Positions 16,450-26,599 of a stretch of 64,000 nt of DNA are shown here, in pieces (positions within the stretch are counted from its first letter, which is position 1; the number at the start of each line of letters is the position of its first letter). The position numbers and the translations under genes were made by a program. The stretch is taken from positions 61,700 through 125,699 of the forward strand of contig DATAOI010000021.1 of the NCBI GenBank assembly GCA_036265815.1, in the 5' to 3' direction. The stretch is from Gemmatimonadales bacterium (GTDB lineage Bacteria > Gemmatimonadota > Gemmatimonadetes > Gemmatimonadales > GWC2-71-9). The notes beneath the pieces were generated by a model that saw nothing but the letters and a program-made list of their open reading frames with translations, was not told the origin of the DNA and made no database searches.

Positions 16450-16480
16450 AACGGCCCCGGCGGTATCCGCCGGGGCCGTT
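16450..16480 (-). terminator. Strong hairpin terminator
   Basis: A perfect 14-bp stem (AACGGCCCCGGCGG and its complement) with a 3-base loop, immediately downstream of the Ser/Thr-rich lipoprotein stop at 16504 and upstream of the acetyltransferase on the same strand. There is no long T-tract. Confidence 0.7.
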
Positions 16481-16503
16481 CTCAGTTGTGCCAGGCCCGC
16501 CCG

Positions 16504-16947
16504 TTACTTGGGCTGAGTGCTGCTGGTATCAGTTGGCTGGCCCATGGTGCTGTCGGACGGAGCGGTTGGGTTAACCGCAGCGCTGTCCTGGGCACCCGCC
16601 GAGCTCGAGGGATTGGTGCTGTCCGACGGCGCGCTCATCGAAGTAGAGTCCCGCCCCATGGACGAAGTATCGCTGGGGGCGGCGGCCGGCGGATTGGCTG
16701 CTGGAGGCGCCTGTTGCGTGGTATCAGTGGGCGCGCCCGGCTGAGTCTTGGTGGTGTCCACGCCGGTTGACGGGGCGTAGGTGCCGGTATCGGCCTTCAT
16801 GGTGGTGTCGGTCTTCATCGAGCTGGTGTCGGTCCGGGTGACGCTCGTGGTATCGCCGCCCTTGTCGGGCGCCGCACCCGTTTCATCGGACCGGTTGTGG
16901 CATGCGGCTAGGGAGGCCGCGGCCGCTAGCATCCAGATCATTTTCAT
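16504..16947 (-). CDS. Ser/Thr/Asp-rich low-complexity lipoprotein
   Basis: 147 residues with a lipoprotein signal (MKMIWMLAAAASLAACHN; Cys16). The rest is repetitive and disordered, built from DTT, DTSS, PSDST and Pro/Ala stretches, with no catalytic motif. A GAGGAG ribosome binding site precedes the ATG and a strong hairpin follows the gene, so it is a real single-gene unit. It probably acts as a periplasmic or surface-anchored flexible spacer. Thr/Ser-rich lipoproteins of this type are common and mostly uncharacterised. Confidence 0.75.
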   Translation of the reverse strand: MKMIWMLAAAASLAACHNRSDETGAAPDKGGDTTSVTRTDTSSMKTDTTMKADTGTYAPSTGVDTTKTQPGAPTDTTQQAPPAANPPAAAPSDTSSMGRDSTSMSAPSDSTNPSSSAGAQDSAAVNPTAPSDSTMGQPTDTSSTQPK

Positions 16948-17012
16948 GGTTTTCGCTCCTCAGAGCGACAGATACCCGGCCTGCCAGGGCCCTGTCATCG
17001 TTGACGTCAGCC

Positions 17013-17029
17013 GCGGGCCGTAAGCCCGC
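17013..17029 (-). terminator. Possible terminator after aacS
   Basis: Stem GCGGGC / GCCCGC with a 5-base loop, 75 bases beyond the aacS stop, in the gap before the lipoprotein gene. Short and without a T-tract, so weakly supported. Confidence 0.35.
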
Positions 17030-17103
17030 ACATTCATGGAGATGAGAAGGTACGCCCAATTTGGCCGATGCACTAGGTCATACATCACACTTTTGGACTT
17101 CAG

Positions 17104-19095
17104 TTACGTTCGGAGCTCGGCCAAGTCACGAAAGTGCTGCAAGGATGCGGGGTTAGCCAGCGCATCCAGATTTCTGACCAAGCGCCCGTGGATGACCTCG
17201 CGGACCGCGAGTTCGGTGATCTTGCCGCTGATGGTGCGGGGGATGTCCTCCACCTGGACGATTTTCCGGGGGACATGGTGCGGTGTGGTACGCTCGCGGA
17301 TCCGGCGCCGGATGCGGTCTGCCAGCGGCTCGTCCAGGACGTACCCGGACCGGAGGCGCACGAACAGGACGATTCTCACGTCGCCCTCCCACTCCTGCCC
17401 AACCACCAGGCTCTCCAGCACCTCGGGCAGCTCCTCCACCTGCCGGTAGATCTCCGCGGTGCCGATGCGCACTCCGCCCGGATTCAGCGTGGCATCGCTG
17501 CGGCCGAGGATGACCATTCCGTCGTGCTCCGTCAGCCGCGCCCAATCGCCGTGGCGCCAGGTGCCGGGGTAGAAATCGAAGTACGCCGCTCGGTACCGGG
17601 CCCCGTCCGGGTCATTCCAGAACGCCACCGGCATGCTCGGAAAGGGACGAGTGCAAACCAGCTCCCCTTCCTGCCCGTGGGTCGCGTGACCGTTCGGATC
17701 GAACACCTCGACCGCCATGCCCAGCCCGCGGGCCTGCAGCTCGCCGCGCCAGACCGGACCGATCGGATTGCCCAGGGCGAAACAGGAGATGATGTCGGTG
17801 CCGCCGCTGACGCTCGCGAGATGAAGGTCCTGCTTTATCCGGCTGTAGGCGTAGTCGTAGCTGTGACCGGCCAACGGGCTGCCGGTGGACAGGATGGCCC
17901 GAAGGGCCGACAGGTCGTGCGTTCGCGTCGGCTCGAGACCCTCCTTCTCGGCCATCGCCAGGTACTTGGCGCTGGTCCCGAACACCGTCACCCGCTCCGT
18001 GGCCGCCATCTCCCACAGGATAGCGGGAGGGCTGAGCGCAGCACCGTCGAACAGCACTACCGTGGCGCCCACCGCCAGACTGGAGACCAGCCAATTCCAC
18101 ATCATCCAGCCACAGGTCGTGAAGAAGAAGATCCGATCGGCCGGAGTGAGGTCGGTATGCAGCACCAGCTCCTTCAGATGCTGGAGCAGGGTCCCGCCGG
18201 CGCCGTGAATCATGCACTTGGGCAGTCCGGTGGTGCCGGACGAATACATGATGTAGAGCGGGTGATCGAAGGGCAGCCGGGCGAACTCGAGCTCGGCGCC
18301 GCGGTGGGGCCCGACGAAGTCCTCCCACACCACCGCACCGGGGAGCCCGTCCAAGTCGGGAGCATGGTGGAGGTATGGCACGACCACGACGCGCTCGATC
18401 TCCGGAATCCGGGCCCGGACCTCGCGCACCCGCCCGAGCGAGTCGATCTCCTTGCCCGCGTAGCGGTACCCATCGGCGCAGAAGAGCACGCGCGGGCGGA
18501 TCTGGCCGAAGCGGTCCAGCACGCCGGTGACCCCAAAGTCGGGAGAGCAGGAGGACCATACCGCGCCGATGCTGGTGGCGGCCAGCATCGCGATCACGGT
18601 CTCGGGAAGGTTGGGGAGGAACCCGGCTACCCGGTCGCCCGGCGCGACACCAAGCCTCCGCAAGGCGCCGGCCGAGGCCCCCACTTCCGCTCGCAGCTCG
18701 CGGAAGCTCAGCCGCTTCCCGGGGCCCTGCTCGTTCCAGAAGACCAGGGCCGGCCGATCGTCCTCATGGCGGAGCAGGTTCTCCGCGAAATTGAGACGGG
18801 CACCAGTGAACCAGCGTGGACCCAGCTGGGGATCGGGCGGCGCCATCCGGTCCCCACCCACCAGAACCTCGTCCCATGGGGGGAGGCCGGGCCGCTCCAC
18901 GGCCAGGACCCCGCAATGACGCCACACCCCGGCCCAGAAGGCAGCGGGACGGTCGACCGACCAGCGATACAGCGTGCCGAAATCGTGGACGCCCTCGGAG
19001 CCCGGCGGCGACTCCCGCCGCACCCGCTCGATGAATGCCGTGACCTGCGCCGCAGCGACCCGCTCCGGTCCCGGCGTCCAGAGCGGCTGGGTCAT
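17104..19095 (-). CDS. aacS: Acetoacetyl-CoA synthetase
   Basis: 663 residues of the ANL adenylating superfamily at the length typical of AacS (650-680). N-terminal ACAS_N region (FYxW-like FGTLYRWSVDRPAAFWAGVW), ATP motif YSSGTTGLPKCMIHGAGG near residue 285, and a C-terminal catalytic Lys region RTISGKITELAVREVIHG. GARLNFAENLLR and the GTSAKYLAMAEKEGLEP segment match AacS better than acetyl-CoA synthetase. The reaction is acetoacetate + ATP + CoA to acetoacetyl-CoA. It lies 4 bases after hmgA; acetoacetate is an end product of homogentisate degradation, which explains the linkage. Confidence 0.93.
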   Translation of the reverse strand: MTQPLWTPGPERVAAAQVTAFIERVRRESPPGSEGVHDFGTLYRWSVDRPAAFWAGVWRHCGVLAVERPGLPPWDEVLVGGDRMAPPDPQLGPRWFTGARLNFAENLLRHEDDRPALVFWNEQGPGKRLSFRELRAEVGASAGALRRLGVAPGDRVAGFLPNLPETVIAMLAATSIGAVWSSCSPDFGVTGVLDRFGQIRPRVLFCADGYRYAGKEIDSLGRVREVRARIPEIERVVVVPYLHHAPDLDGLPGAVVWEDFVGPHRGAELEFARLPFDHPLYIMYSSGTTGLPKCMIHGAGGTLLQHLKELVLHTDLTPADRIFFFTTCGWMMWNWLVSSLAVGATVVLFDGAALSPPAILWEMAATERVTVFGTSAKYLAMAEKEGLEPTRTHDLSALRAILSTGSPLAGHSYDYAYSRIKQDLHLASVSGGTDIISCFALGNPIGPVWRGELQARGLGMAVEVFDPNGHATHGQEGELVCTRPFPSMPVAFWNDPDGARYRAAYFDFYPGTWRHGDWARLTEHDGMVILGRSDATLNPGGVRIGTAEIYRQVEELPEVLESLVVGQEWEGDVRIVLFVRLRSGYVLDEPLADRIRRRIRERTTPHHVPRKIVQVEDIPRTISGKITELAVREVIHGRLVRNLDALANPASLQHFRDLAELRT

Positions 19096-19099
19096 CAGC

Positions 19100-20293
19100 T
19101 CACGAGGTCGGCGGATTGAACTGGGCGTGCTGGGCGTCGAGCCAGGAACGGTGATAGGCCGGATCCTCGATCGCCACCGCCGTCTTGGCCACCTTGAGCG
19201 GCCGGAAGCTGTCCATCATGACGGCCAGCTCGTCGGTGTACTTGGCCCCGATGCTCGCCTCCGCCCGCCCCGGATGCGGACCGTGAGGTATGCCGTCGGG
19301 ATGATGGGTGATGCTGCCGAACTCGATCCCTGTCCGGCTCATGAACTCGCTCGAGGCATAGTAGAGCACCTCGTCCGAGTCGACGTTGCTGTGGTTGTAC
19401 GGCGCCGGCACCGCCTCCGGGTGGAAATCGTACGGCCGGGGACAGAAGCTGCAGACCACGAACCCATCGCCCTGGAAGGTCTGGTGCACCGGCGGCGGCT
19501 GGTGCACCCGCCCCACGATCGGCTCGAAATCCATGATGTTGAACGCCCAGGGATAGAAGTAGCCATCCCAGCCGACCACGTCGAACGGGTGATGGTCGAG
19601 AATGACCTCGTTGAGGCCGTCGTACTGCTTCACCAGGATGGGGAAGTCGCCTTGCTCGTCATGGGTCCGGAGCGTGGCCGGGCGGCGGATGTCCCGCTCG
19701 CTGTAGGGTGCGCCTTCGATCAGCTGGCCGAACTCGTTACGGTAGCGCTTGGGCCAGCGCACGTGGCCGCGGCTCTCCATGATGAGCAGCTTGGTGGCAG
19801 GGCCCGCGAGGTCCAGGCGCCAGCGATGGAGAATGCCGCGGTGGATGACCAGGTAGTCGCCTTCTCCGTAGGGCAAGTCACCGAAGACCGTCTCCAACGT
19901 TCCGCTTCCCTTGCTTACGTACACCAGCTCGTCGGCCTGGGCGTTGCGGTAGAAGTGCGCGTCGTTCTCATCCGGCTCCACGTAGAGCATCGCCACGTCC
20001 TGATTAAACAGCAGCGGGATCCGGTCCAGCGTGGGGCTGCCCCCCTGCTTCACCCGCGAGGTCCGGAAGTGCCGGTGTCGCAGCGTCTGATCGGGGTCGG
20101 CCTCGTAGGCCGTCTCCCGAAGTCGGCGCACCGACTTCACCGTGGTAGGCGGATGGGTGTGGTAGAGCAGCGACGAGGTGCCGGTGAACCCCTCGTGGCC
20201 CATGAGCTCCTCCGCATAGAGTCCGCCGTCCGGCCGGCGGAACGCGATGTGCCGCTTGCGGGGGATCTGACCCATGGTATGATAGATCGGCAT
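19100..20293 (-). CDS. hmgA: Homogentisate 1,2-dioxygenase
   Basis: 397 residues; opens the homogentisate ring to maleylacetoacetate with O2 and Fe(II). Cupin-like halves are visible. The N-terminal MGQIPRKRHIAFRRPDGGLYAEELMG (split here by memory of the family), the motif NHSNVDSDEVLYYASSEF and SITHHPDGIPHGPHPG hold the His/Glu iron ligands seen in HGO. The bacterial short form is about 390-440 residues, so it is full length. It sits between hpd (65 bases upstream) and aacS (4 bases downstream). Maleylacetoacetate isomerase and fumarylacetoacetase, which the pathway also needs, are not in this window. Confidence 0.93.
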   Translation of the reverse strand: MPIYHTMGQIPRKRHIAFRRPDGGLYAEELMGHEGFTGTSSLLYHTHPPTTVKSVRRLRETAYEADPDQTLRHRHFRTSRVKQGGSPTLDRIPLLFNQDVAMLYVEPDENDAHFYRNAQADELVYVSKGSGTLETVFGDLPYGEGDYLVIHRGILHRWRLDLAGPATKLLIMESRGHVRWPKRYRNEFGQLIEGAPYSERDIRRPATLRTHDEQGDFPILVKQYDGLNEVILDHHPFDVVGWDGYFYPWAFNIMDFEPIVGRVHQPPPVHQTFQGDGFVVCSFCPRPYDFHPEAVPAPYNHSNVDSDEVLYYASSEFMSRTGIEFGSITHHPDGIPHGPHPGRAEASIGAKYTDELAVMMDSFRPLKVAKTAVAIEDPAYHRSWLDAQHAQFNPPTS

Positions 20294-20314
20294 CGTGCGT
20301 TTCCTCGATAGATA

Positions 20315-20354
20315 GGGTGGGCAAGGTGGGGCCCTGCCTCACCTTGCCCCACCC
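20315..20354 (-). promoter_or_regulatory. Hairpin in the hpd-hmgA gap
   Basis: Arms GGGTGGGCAAGGTG and CACCTTGCCCCACCC pair along 14 bp with one bulged base and an 11-base loop. It fills most of the 65-base gap between hpd and hmgA. It may be a partial terminator or a processing/stability element that sets the hpd:hmgA ratio. Confidence 0.45.
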
Positions 20355-20358
20355 TCCC

Positions 20359-21636
<1,278 letters not shown>

Positions 21637-21711
21637 TTATGAGATTGCCAGGCGCGGCGTATCACGGGCCGGCGGCAGTCGAAGACCCGAGAGAGAATCA
21701 GCAGGCCCACA

Positions 21712-22806
21712 ATGAGCGGCTCTGGCACGACGGGCTCCACGGCGTCCGGGCATGATATCGTCGTCATCGGCTTCTCGGCCGGCGGCTTGGAGCCCGTGAT
21801 CCGGCTGGTGGCGGAGTTCCCGCTAGAGCTGCCCGCAGCGATCTTCATCGTCCATCACTTTCCCGCCAACAGCATCAGCGCGCTCCCCGGCATTCTTGGC
21901 CGCGCTGGACCGCTGCCTGCGGAGCATGCCGAGGATGGCGAGCCCGTGGTTCCCGGTCGAATCTATGTGGCACCCCCGAACCGGCACATGCTGCTCGAGG
22001 CGGGACGCGTCCATCTGAGCACCGGTCCGCGCGAGCATAATCACCGGCCGGCCATCGACCCGCTCTTCCGCACGGCGGCACGCACCTACGCCGATCGAGT
22101 GGTCGGCGTTCTGCTCTCCGGCACCCTCGATGATGGCACCGACGGGCTGCTCGCCATCAAGCGTCACCACGGTGTGGCCGTGGTGCAGGATCCGGCCGAG
22201 GCGCTCCACCCCAGTATGCCGAACAGCGCCATCCAGGAAGTCGGAGTGGATCATGTGGAGCCGGTCTCACGCATCGCCCCGCTGATCGTCCAATTGAGCC
22301 GCGAGCCGGCGGCGCACGCCGGTCGGACCGATCCGCTCGCGCCGCTCGATCCGCCCGATCCCGCTGCCACTGGAACCAGGTCGCTGGCTGGGGACAAGCC
22401 CCCCGGGAAGCCGTCCGGTCTGACCTGCCCCGAGTGCGGCGGCCTCCTCTGGGAATCGGAGGACGGCGGGTTCCTTCATTACCGCTGCCACGTGGGGCAT
22501 GGCTACAGCGAGGACTCCCTGGTCGCGGGCCAGGCCCAGCGCCTCGAGTCCGCCCTCTGGGCCGCCGTGCGGGCGCTGGAGGAGAAGGCCGAGCTCGCCC
22601 GCCACCTGGCGCGACGCACCCGCCGCCGCGGAATGCTGCGCTCGGCCAAGCGATTCGAGCAGTCGATCGAGGACGCCGATCGCGGGTCGTCCGAGATCCG
22701 CGCCCTCCTGCTCGAGGGAGTCAGTGCCCCTCCGGTAGACCCCGCGGACGCCGAGCTGGCGCGCCGGCCCGCCCGTGAGACCAGCGGGTCCGGTAGACAC
22801 GGATGA
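21712..22806 (+). CDS. CheB-type methylesterase without receiver domain, with C-terminal zinc-binding motif
   Basis: 364 residues. Residues about 14-195 are a CheB catalytic domain: nucleophile Ser22 in GFSAGGLEP, His in IVHHFP (48/49), Asp in GTLDDGTDG (140/141). There is no N-terminal receiver domain, so activation by CheA-type phosphorylation is not expected. After a Pro-rich linker come CPEC (239-242) and CHVGH (259-263), which form a likely zinc site, then an Arg-rich helical tail. Stand-alone CheB of this type is found beside CheR-PAS fusions and kinases in non-chemotaxis signalling. No MCP, CheW or CheA is in the window. Confidence 0.85.
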   Translation: MSGSGTTGSTASGHDIVVIGFSAGGLEPVIRLVAEFPLELPAAIFIVHHFPANSISALPGILGRAGPLPAEHAEDGEPVVPGRIYVAPPNRHMLLEAGRVHLSTGPREHNHRPAIDPLFRTAARTYADRVVGVLLSGTLDDGTDGLLAIKRHHGVAVVQDPAEALHPSMPNSAIQEVGVDHVEPVSRIAPLIVQLSREPAAHAGRTDPLAPLDPPDPAATGTRSLAGDKPPGKPSGLTCPECGGLLWESEDGGFLHYRCHVGHGYSEDSLVAGQAQRLESALWAAVRALEEKAELARHLARRTRRRGMLRSAKRFEQSIEDADRGSSEIRALLLEGVSAPPVDPADAELARRPARETSGSGRHG

Positions 22807-22834
22807 TGTCCCGGAATCCCGCGCGCGTCCCCGT

Positions 22835-24718
22835 ATGACCCAGACCGGCGATCCGGCCGCCCCGGCCCCCGGCTCCGTGCCGCCTGAGGCGGAGCGGGAG
22901 TTCGACGCCCTGCTGCTCTATCTCAAGCAGAATCGGGGCTTCGACTTCACCGCCTACAAGCGGACCAGCCTGATGCGCCGGATCAATGTCCGCATGCAGA
23001 ACGTGGGCGCCGCCGGGTACGCCAACTACCAGGATTTCCTGGAGGTCGTTCCCGAGGAGTTCACCCGCCTCTTCAACACCATCCTGATCAACGTCACCAC
23101 CTTCTTCCGCGACCCGCCGGTCTGGGAGTACCTGGGCTCCCACCTTCTTGCCGAGCTGAGCGCCTCGCCGGATTCGGCCGACCCGCTCCGGATCTGGAGT
23201 GCGGGATGTGCCTCAGGCGAAGAGGCCTACAGCATCGCCATGCTCCTGGCGGAGCGGTTTGGCCTCGATCAGCTTCGCGACCGGGTGAAGATCTACGCCA
23301 CGGATGTGGACGAGGAGGCCCTGAACGAGGCGCGGTTGGCGGTGTATCCAGAGCGCGCCCTGGAGAACGTGGCGCCCGAGCTGGTGGCCAAATACTTCGA
23401 TCGACACGAGGACCGCTACACCGTCGGGAAAGACCTCAGACGGTCGGTCATCTTCGGCCGCCACGACCTGATTCAGGATGCGCCCATCTCTCGGGTCAAC
23501 CTGCTGCTCTGTCGCAACGTGCTGATGTACTTCAATGCCGAGGCACAGGGCAGGATCGTGAGCCGCTTCCACTTCGCCCTGGCGCCGGGCGGGACCCTCT
23601 GCCTCGGCAAAGCCGAGACCCTGCTGAGCCATGCGGCCACCTTCAGCACCCTGGACTCCAAGCGCCGCCTCTTCACCAAACTCGAGCGCTTCCCCTTGGC
23701 CGAGCGCCCCGTCACGCCGGCCGCGCGCACCGGCGAGGGAGGCACCGGTGGCCAGGACTGGCGACTGCGTGAGACGGCGGCAGAGATAGGGCCGGTGGCG
23801 CAGCTGATCGTGGACCGACAGGCCACGGTGGTCCATGCCAATCAGCGGCTCCGCGCCCTCTTCGGGCTCGGCACCCGGGATCTGGGCCGCCCGCTCAAAG
23901 ACCTGGAGCTCTCCTACCGGCCGTTCGAGCTGCGCTCCTGTCTGGAGCGGGCCTTTGCGGACGGCCGGTCGGTCGGGATGAGCGATGGGCGGTGGTTCGT
24001 CCCGGGGGATAGCGAGATCTACGTCGATCTCCTCGTCGTGCCGATCTCGGATGGCGCGGGCGGGTTCGCCGGCGCGTCGCTGTTCTTCAGCGACGTCACC
24101 CGGGAACGCCAGCTCCAGGGGGAGGTGCAGCGGATCCAGCAGGAGCTGCAGACGGCGCTCGAGGAGCTGCAATCGACCAACGAGGAGCTGGAGACCACCA
24201 ATGAGGAGCTGCAGTCCACGGTGGAGGAGCTGGAGACGACCAACGAGGAGCTCCAGTCGACCAACGAGGAGCTGGAGACGATGAACGAGGAGCTCCAGTC
24301 CACCAATGAAGAGCTGCAGGCTCTGAACGAGGAGTCCCGCGAGCGCGGGGACGAGATGGCCGACTTGAACGCCTTCTTGGAATCGATTCTCCGGGGGCTC
24401 AGGAGCGGGGTCGTCGTGGTGGATCAGGATCTTCATGTCCGCAAGTGGAATCACCACGCGGAGGAGATGTGGGGACTCCGGCCGGAGGAGGTGCTGCAGC
24501 GCAATTTCCTGAATCTCGACAGCGGACTCCCGGTCGAGCAGCTCCGGGCACCGATCCGCGCGTGTCTCCAGGGTGAGAGCGAGCACCTGCAGGTGCTGGT
24601 CCAGGCCACCAATCGCCGGGGAAGAGCGATCCAGGTGCGGGTGACCTGTACCCCACTGACGGCCGGTCTCCCCGACGTGCGTGGCGTCATTCTCCTGATG
24701 GACGAGGTGGAAGGGTGA
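22835..24718 (+). CDS. CheR methyltransferase fused to PAS domains and a long coiled coil
   Basis: About 627 residues from ATG 22835; a GTG at 22775 overlapping cheB is an alternative, and neither has a good ribosome binding site. Residues 20-95 are the CheR N-terminal helical domain with NVTTFFRDP; 115-290 are the SAM-binding domain with IWSAGCASGEEAYSIAM and NLLLCRNVLMYF. A PAS domain (about 325-425) is followed by a heptad-rich coiled coil with repeated STNEELETTNEELQ (about 430-512), then a second PAS (about 525-627). The DNA-level repeats at 24170-24320 encode this coiled coil. Such CheB-CheR-PAS proteins sense signals and modify an unknown acceptor. The adjacent kinase is the probable partner. 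Confidence 0.88.
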   Translation: MTQTGDPAAPAPGSVPPEAEREFDALLLYLKQNRGFDFTAYKRTSLMRRINVRMQNVGAAGYANYQDFLEVVPEEFTRLFNTILINVTTFFRDPPVWEYLGSHLLAELSASPDSADPLRIWSAGCASGEEAYSIAMLLAERFGLDQLRDRVKIYATDVDEEALNEARLAVYPERALENVAPELVAKYFDRHEDRYTVGKDLRRSVIFGRHDLIQDAPISRVNLLLCRNVLMYFNAEAQGRIVSRFHFALAPGGTLCLGKAETLLSHAATFSTLDSKRRLFTKLERFPLAERPVTPAARTGEGGTGGQDWRLRETAAEIGPVAQLIVDRQATVVHANQRLRALFGLGTRDLGRPLKDLELSYRPFELRSCLERAFADGRSVGMSDGRWFVPGDSEIYVDLLVVPISDGAGGFAGASLFFSDVTRERQLQGEVQRIQQELQTALEELQSTNEELETTNEELQSTVEELETTNEELQSTNEELETMNEELQSTNEELQALNEESRERGDEMADLNAFLESILRGLRSGVVVVDQDLHVRKWNHHAEEMWGLRPEEVLQRNFLNLDSGLPVEQLRAPIRACLQGESEHLQVLVQATNRRGRAIQVRVTCTPLTAGLPDVRGVILLMDEVEG

Positions 24719-24755
24719 GGGCCCCGCGGTGGTCTGCCGTGGGTGGGAGGGTACC

Positions 24756-26597
24756 ATGAAGATCGACGAGTTCGCCGAGCGTATCGCGGCGTTTCGCCGC
24801 CGCGTGGAGAATACGGCTGCAGGGCAGCTACCGGCCGCGCTCCTGGAGGATCTCCTGGTGGCCGCGGAGGAGTTGGGGGTCACGGAGGAGGAGCTTCGGC
24901 AGCAGAACCAGGCCCTGGAGGAGGCTCGCGACGCGCTGGGCGAGCAGCGGCGCCGGTACCACGAGCTGTTCAATTTCGCCCCGGACGCCTACTTCTTCAC
25001 CGATCTCTCCGGCATCGTACAGGAAGCCAACCTGTCGGCCTCTCGCATGCTGCGGATCGACCCCCGGTTCATCCCGGGCAAGGCGCTGGCCAGCTACGTG
25101 GCCATGCACGACCGCGGCAGGTTTCGCTCCGAGCTCAGCAAGCTGCGCTCCGAGCCGGCCCCTCACGACCTCACCCTCACCCTGCTGCCCCGCGACGCGG
25201 CGCCGATCGAGACGGCGGTGACCCTCTCGGTGGCTCGCGCACCGCAGGGCGGCGCCGTTGGCCTCCGCTGGCTGGTGCGCGACGTGACCGCCCAGCGCCG
25301 CTTGGAGGCGGAGATCCGCACGCTCAACGAAGAGCTCGAACAACGGGTCGAGGCCCGCACTTGTGACCTGGCCGCGGCGCAGCGTCTGACCGAAGAGCTG
25401 CTCGCCCGCGAGCAGGCCGCACGGCGGGCGGCGGAGGCGAGCGCGGCCCAGTCGCGACACGTCCAGAAGCTGGAGAGCATCGGGGTGCTGGCGGGCGGCA
25501 TCGCCCACGACTTCAACAATCTGCTTCACGTCGTGCTGGGAAACGCCGACCTCGCCCGAAACCACCTGCCCCCCGATTCCCCCGCGCTGGAGACGCTGGA
25601 CGAGGTGATCCGCGCGGCCCGCCGGGCCACCGACCTGACCCGCCAGCTGCTGGCGTACTCGGGCAAGGGCGCGTTCGTGCTCCGCCACCTCGACCTTTCG
25701 CGGGAAGTCCGGGAGATGGCTACCCTGCTCCGCACCGCGATCGCCCGGCAGGCGACCCTCGTGTGGGAGCTCGACCCCGACATTCCCGCCGTCAGCGCCG
25801 ACGAGACCCAGATCCGTCAAATCCTCATGAACCTCCTCACCAACGCCTCGGACGCGCTGGGCGATAATCCCGGAACGATCACTCTCCGTACCGGCACCGT
25901 TCTGGTGGAGGAGCCCGAGGCCAGCGGCGAGTTCGTATACCTCGAGGTCGCGGACACCGGGATCGGCATGGCTTCGGAGACGCTCCAGCGGATCTTCGAC
26001 CCCTTCTTCTCCACCAAGTTCGCCGGCCGCGGCCTGGGGCTCGCCGCGGTGATGGGGATTGTCGAGGCCCACCATGGGCTGATCCGCATCCGTACCGCAC
26101 CGGGCGAAGGGACAGCCTTCCGGGTGCTCTTCCCGGCGGCTCACGTCGAAGCTGACGCGGCGGATACGCCGGCGTTCGCCCCCAACGATTGGCGCGGCAA
26201 GGGCACCCTCCTGATCGTGGAGGACGAGGAGGGGGTCCGCGTGGTTGCCGAGCGGATGCTCACGGGACTGGGATTTCAGGTCCTCGCGGCGGAGGATGGG
26301 CGCGAGGCACTCAAGATCGTGGCCGCCCGCGCCGAAGAGCTCGCCGCCGTCCTGCTCGACCTCTCGATGCCACGGATGGGCGGACCAGAGACCTTCCGGC
26401 GGCTCCGAGCCGTGCAGCCGCGCCTGCCGGTGGTGCTGATGAGCGGCTATACCGAGCAGGAAGTGGCCCCGCAGTTTCTGGAAGGCGGGCCCGGGCCGGT
26501 GGCTTTCCTCCAGAAGCCGTTCCTCCCCGGCGATCTCGTGGCCGTACTCAGGCACGTCGTCGAGACGTCACCTTCATCCTTCCAAGGCTCGTCCTAG
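24756..26597 (+). CDS. PAS-containing hybrid histidine kinase
   Basis: 613 residues from ATG 24756 with GGGAGG five bases upstream. Order: N-terminal coiled coil (20-75), PAS (75-185), coiled coil, HisKA with phospho-acceptor His251 in GIAHDFNNLLHVV, HATPase with intact N box (MNLLTNASDAL), G1 (DTGIGM), F box (IFDPFF) and G2 (GRGLGLAAVMG), and a C-terminal receiver domain with phospho-acceptor Asp535 (AVLLDLSMPRMGG). There is no membrane segment, so it is cytoplasmic. It is co-transcribed with cheB and cheR-PAS. It ends two bases before the stand-alone HATPase-like gene. No output response regulator is encoded nearby. Confidence 0.9.
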   Translation: MKIDEFAERIAAFRRRVENTAAGQLPAALLEDLLVAAEELGVTEEELRQQNQALEEARDALGEQRRRYHELFNFAPDAYFFTDLSGIVQEANLSASRMLRIDPRFIPGKALASYVAMHDRGRFRSELSKLRSEPAPHDLTLTLLPRDAAPIETAVTLSVARAPQGGAVGLRWLVRDVTAQRRLEAEIRTLNEELEQRVEARTCDLAAAQRLTEELLAREQAARRAAEASAAQSRHVQKLESIGVLAGGIAHDFNNLLHVVLGNADLARNHLPPDSPALETLDEVIRAARRATDLTRQLLAYSGKGAFVLRHLDLSREVREMATLLRTAIARQATLVWELDPDIPAVSADETQIRQILMNLLTNASDALGDNPGTITLRTGTVLVEEPEASGEFVYLEVADTGIGMASETLQRIFDPFFSTKFAGRGLGLAAVMGIVEAHHGLIRIRTAPGEGTAFRVLFPAAHVEADAADTPAFAPNDWRGKGTLLIVEDEEGVRVVAERMLTGLGFQVLAAEDGREALKIVAARAEELAAVLLDLSMPRMGGPETFRRLRAVQPRLPVVLMSGYTEQEVAPQFLEGGPGPVAFLQKPFLPGDLVAVLRHVVETSPSSFQGSS

Positions 26598-26599
26598 GC

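Noticed and set aside
24170..24320. Direct DNA repeats possibly a repeat array
   Set aside because: They encode the STNEELETTNEELQ heptads of the CheR-PAS coiled coil, a known feature of the family.
23213..24973. Reverse frame of 586 codons opposite CheR-PAS
   Set aside because: It is the antisense of the repetitive coiled coil and other coding sequence.
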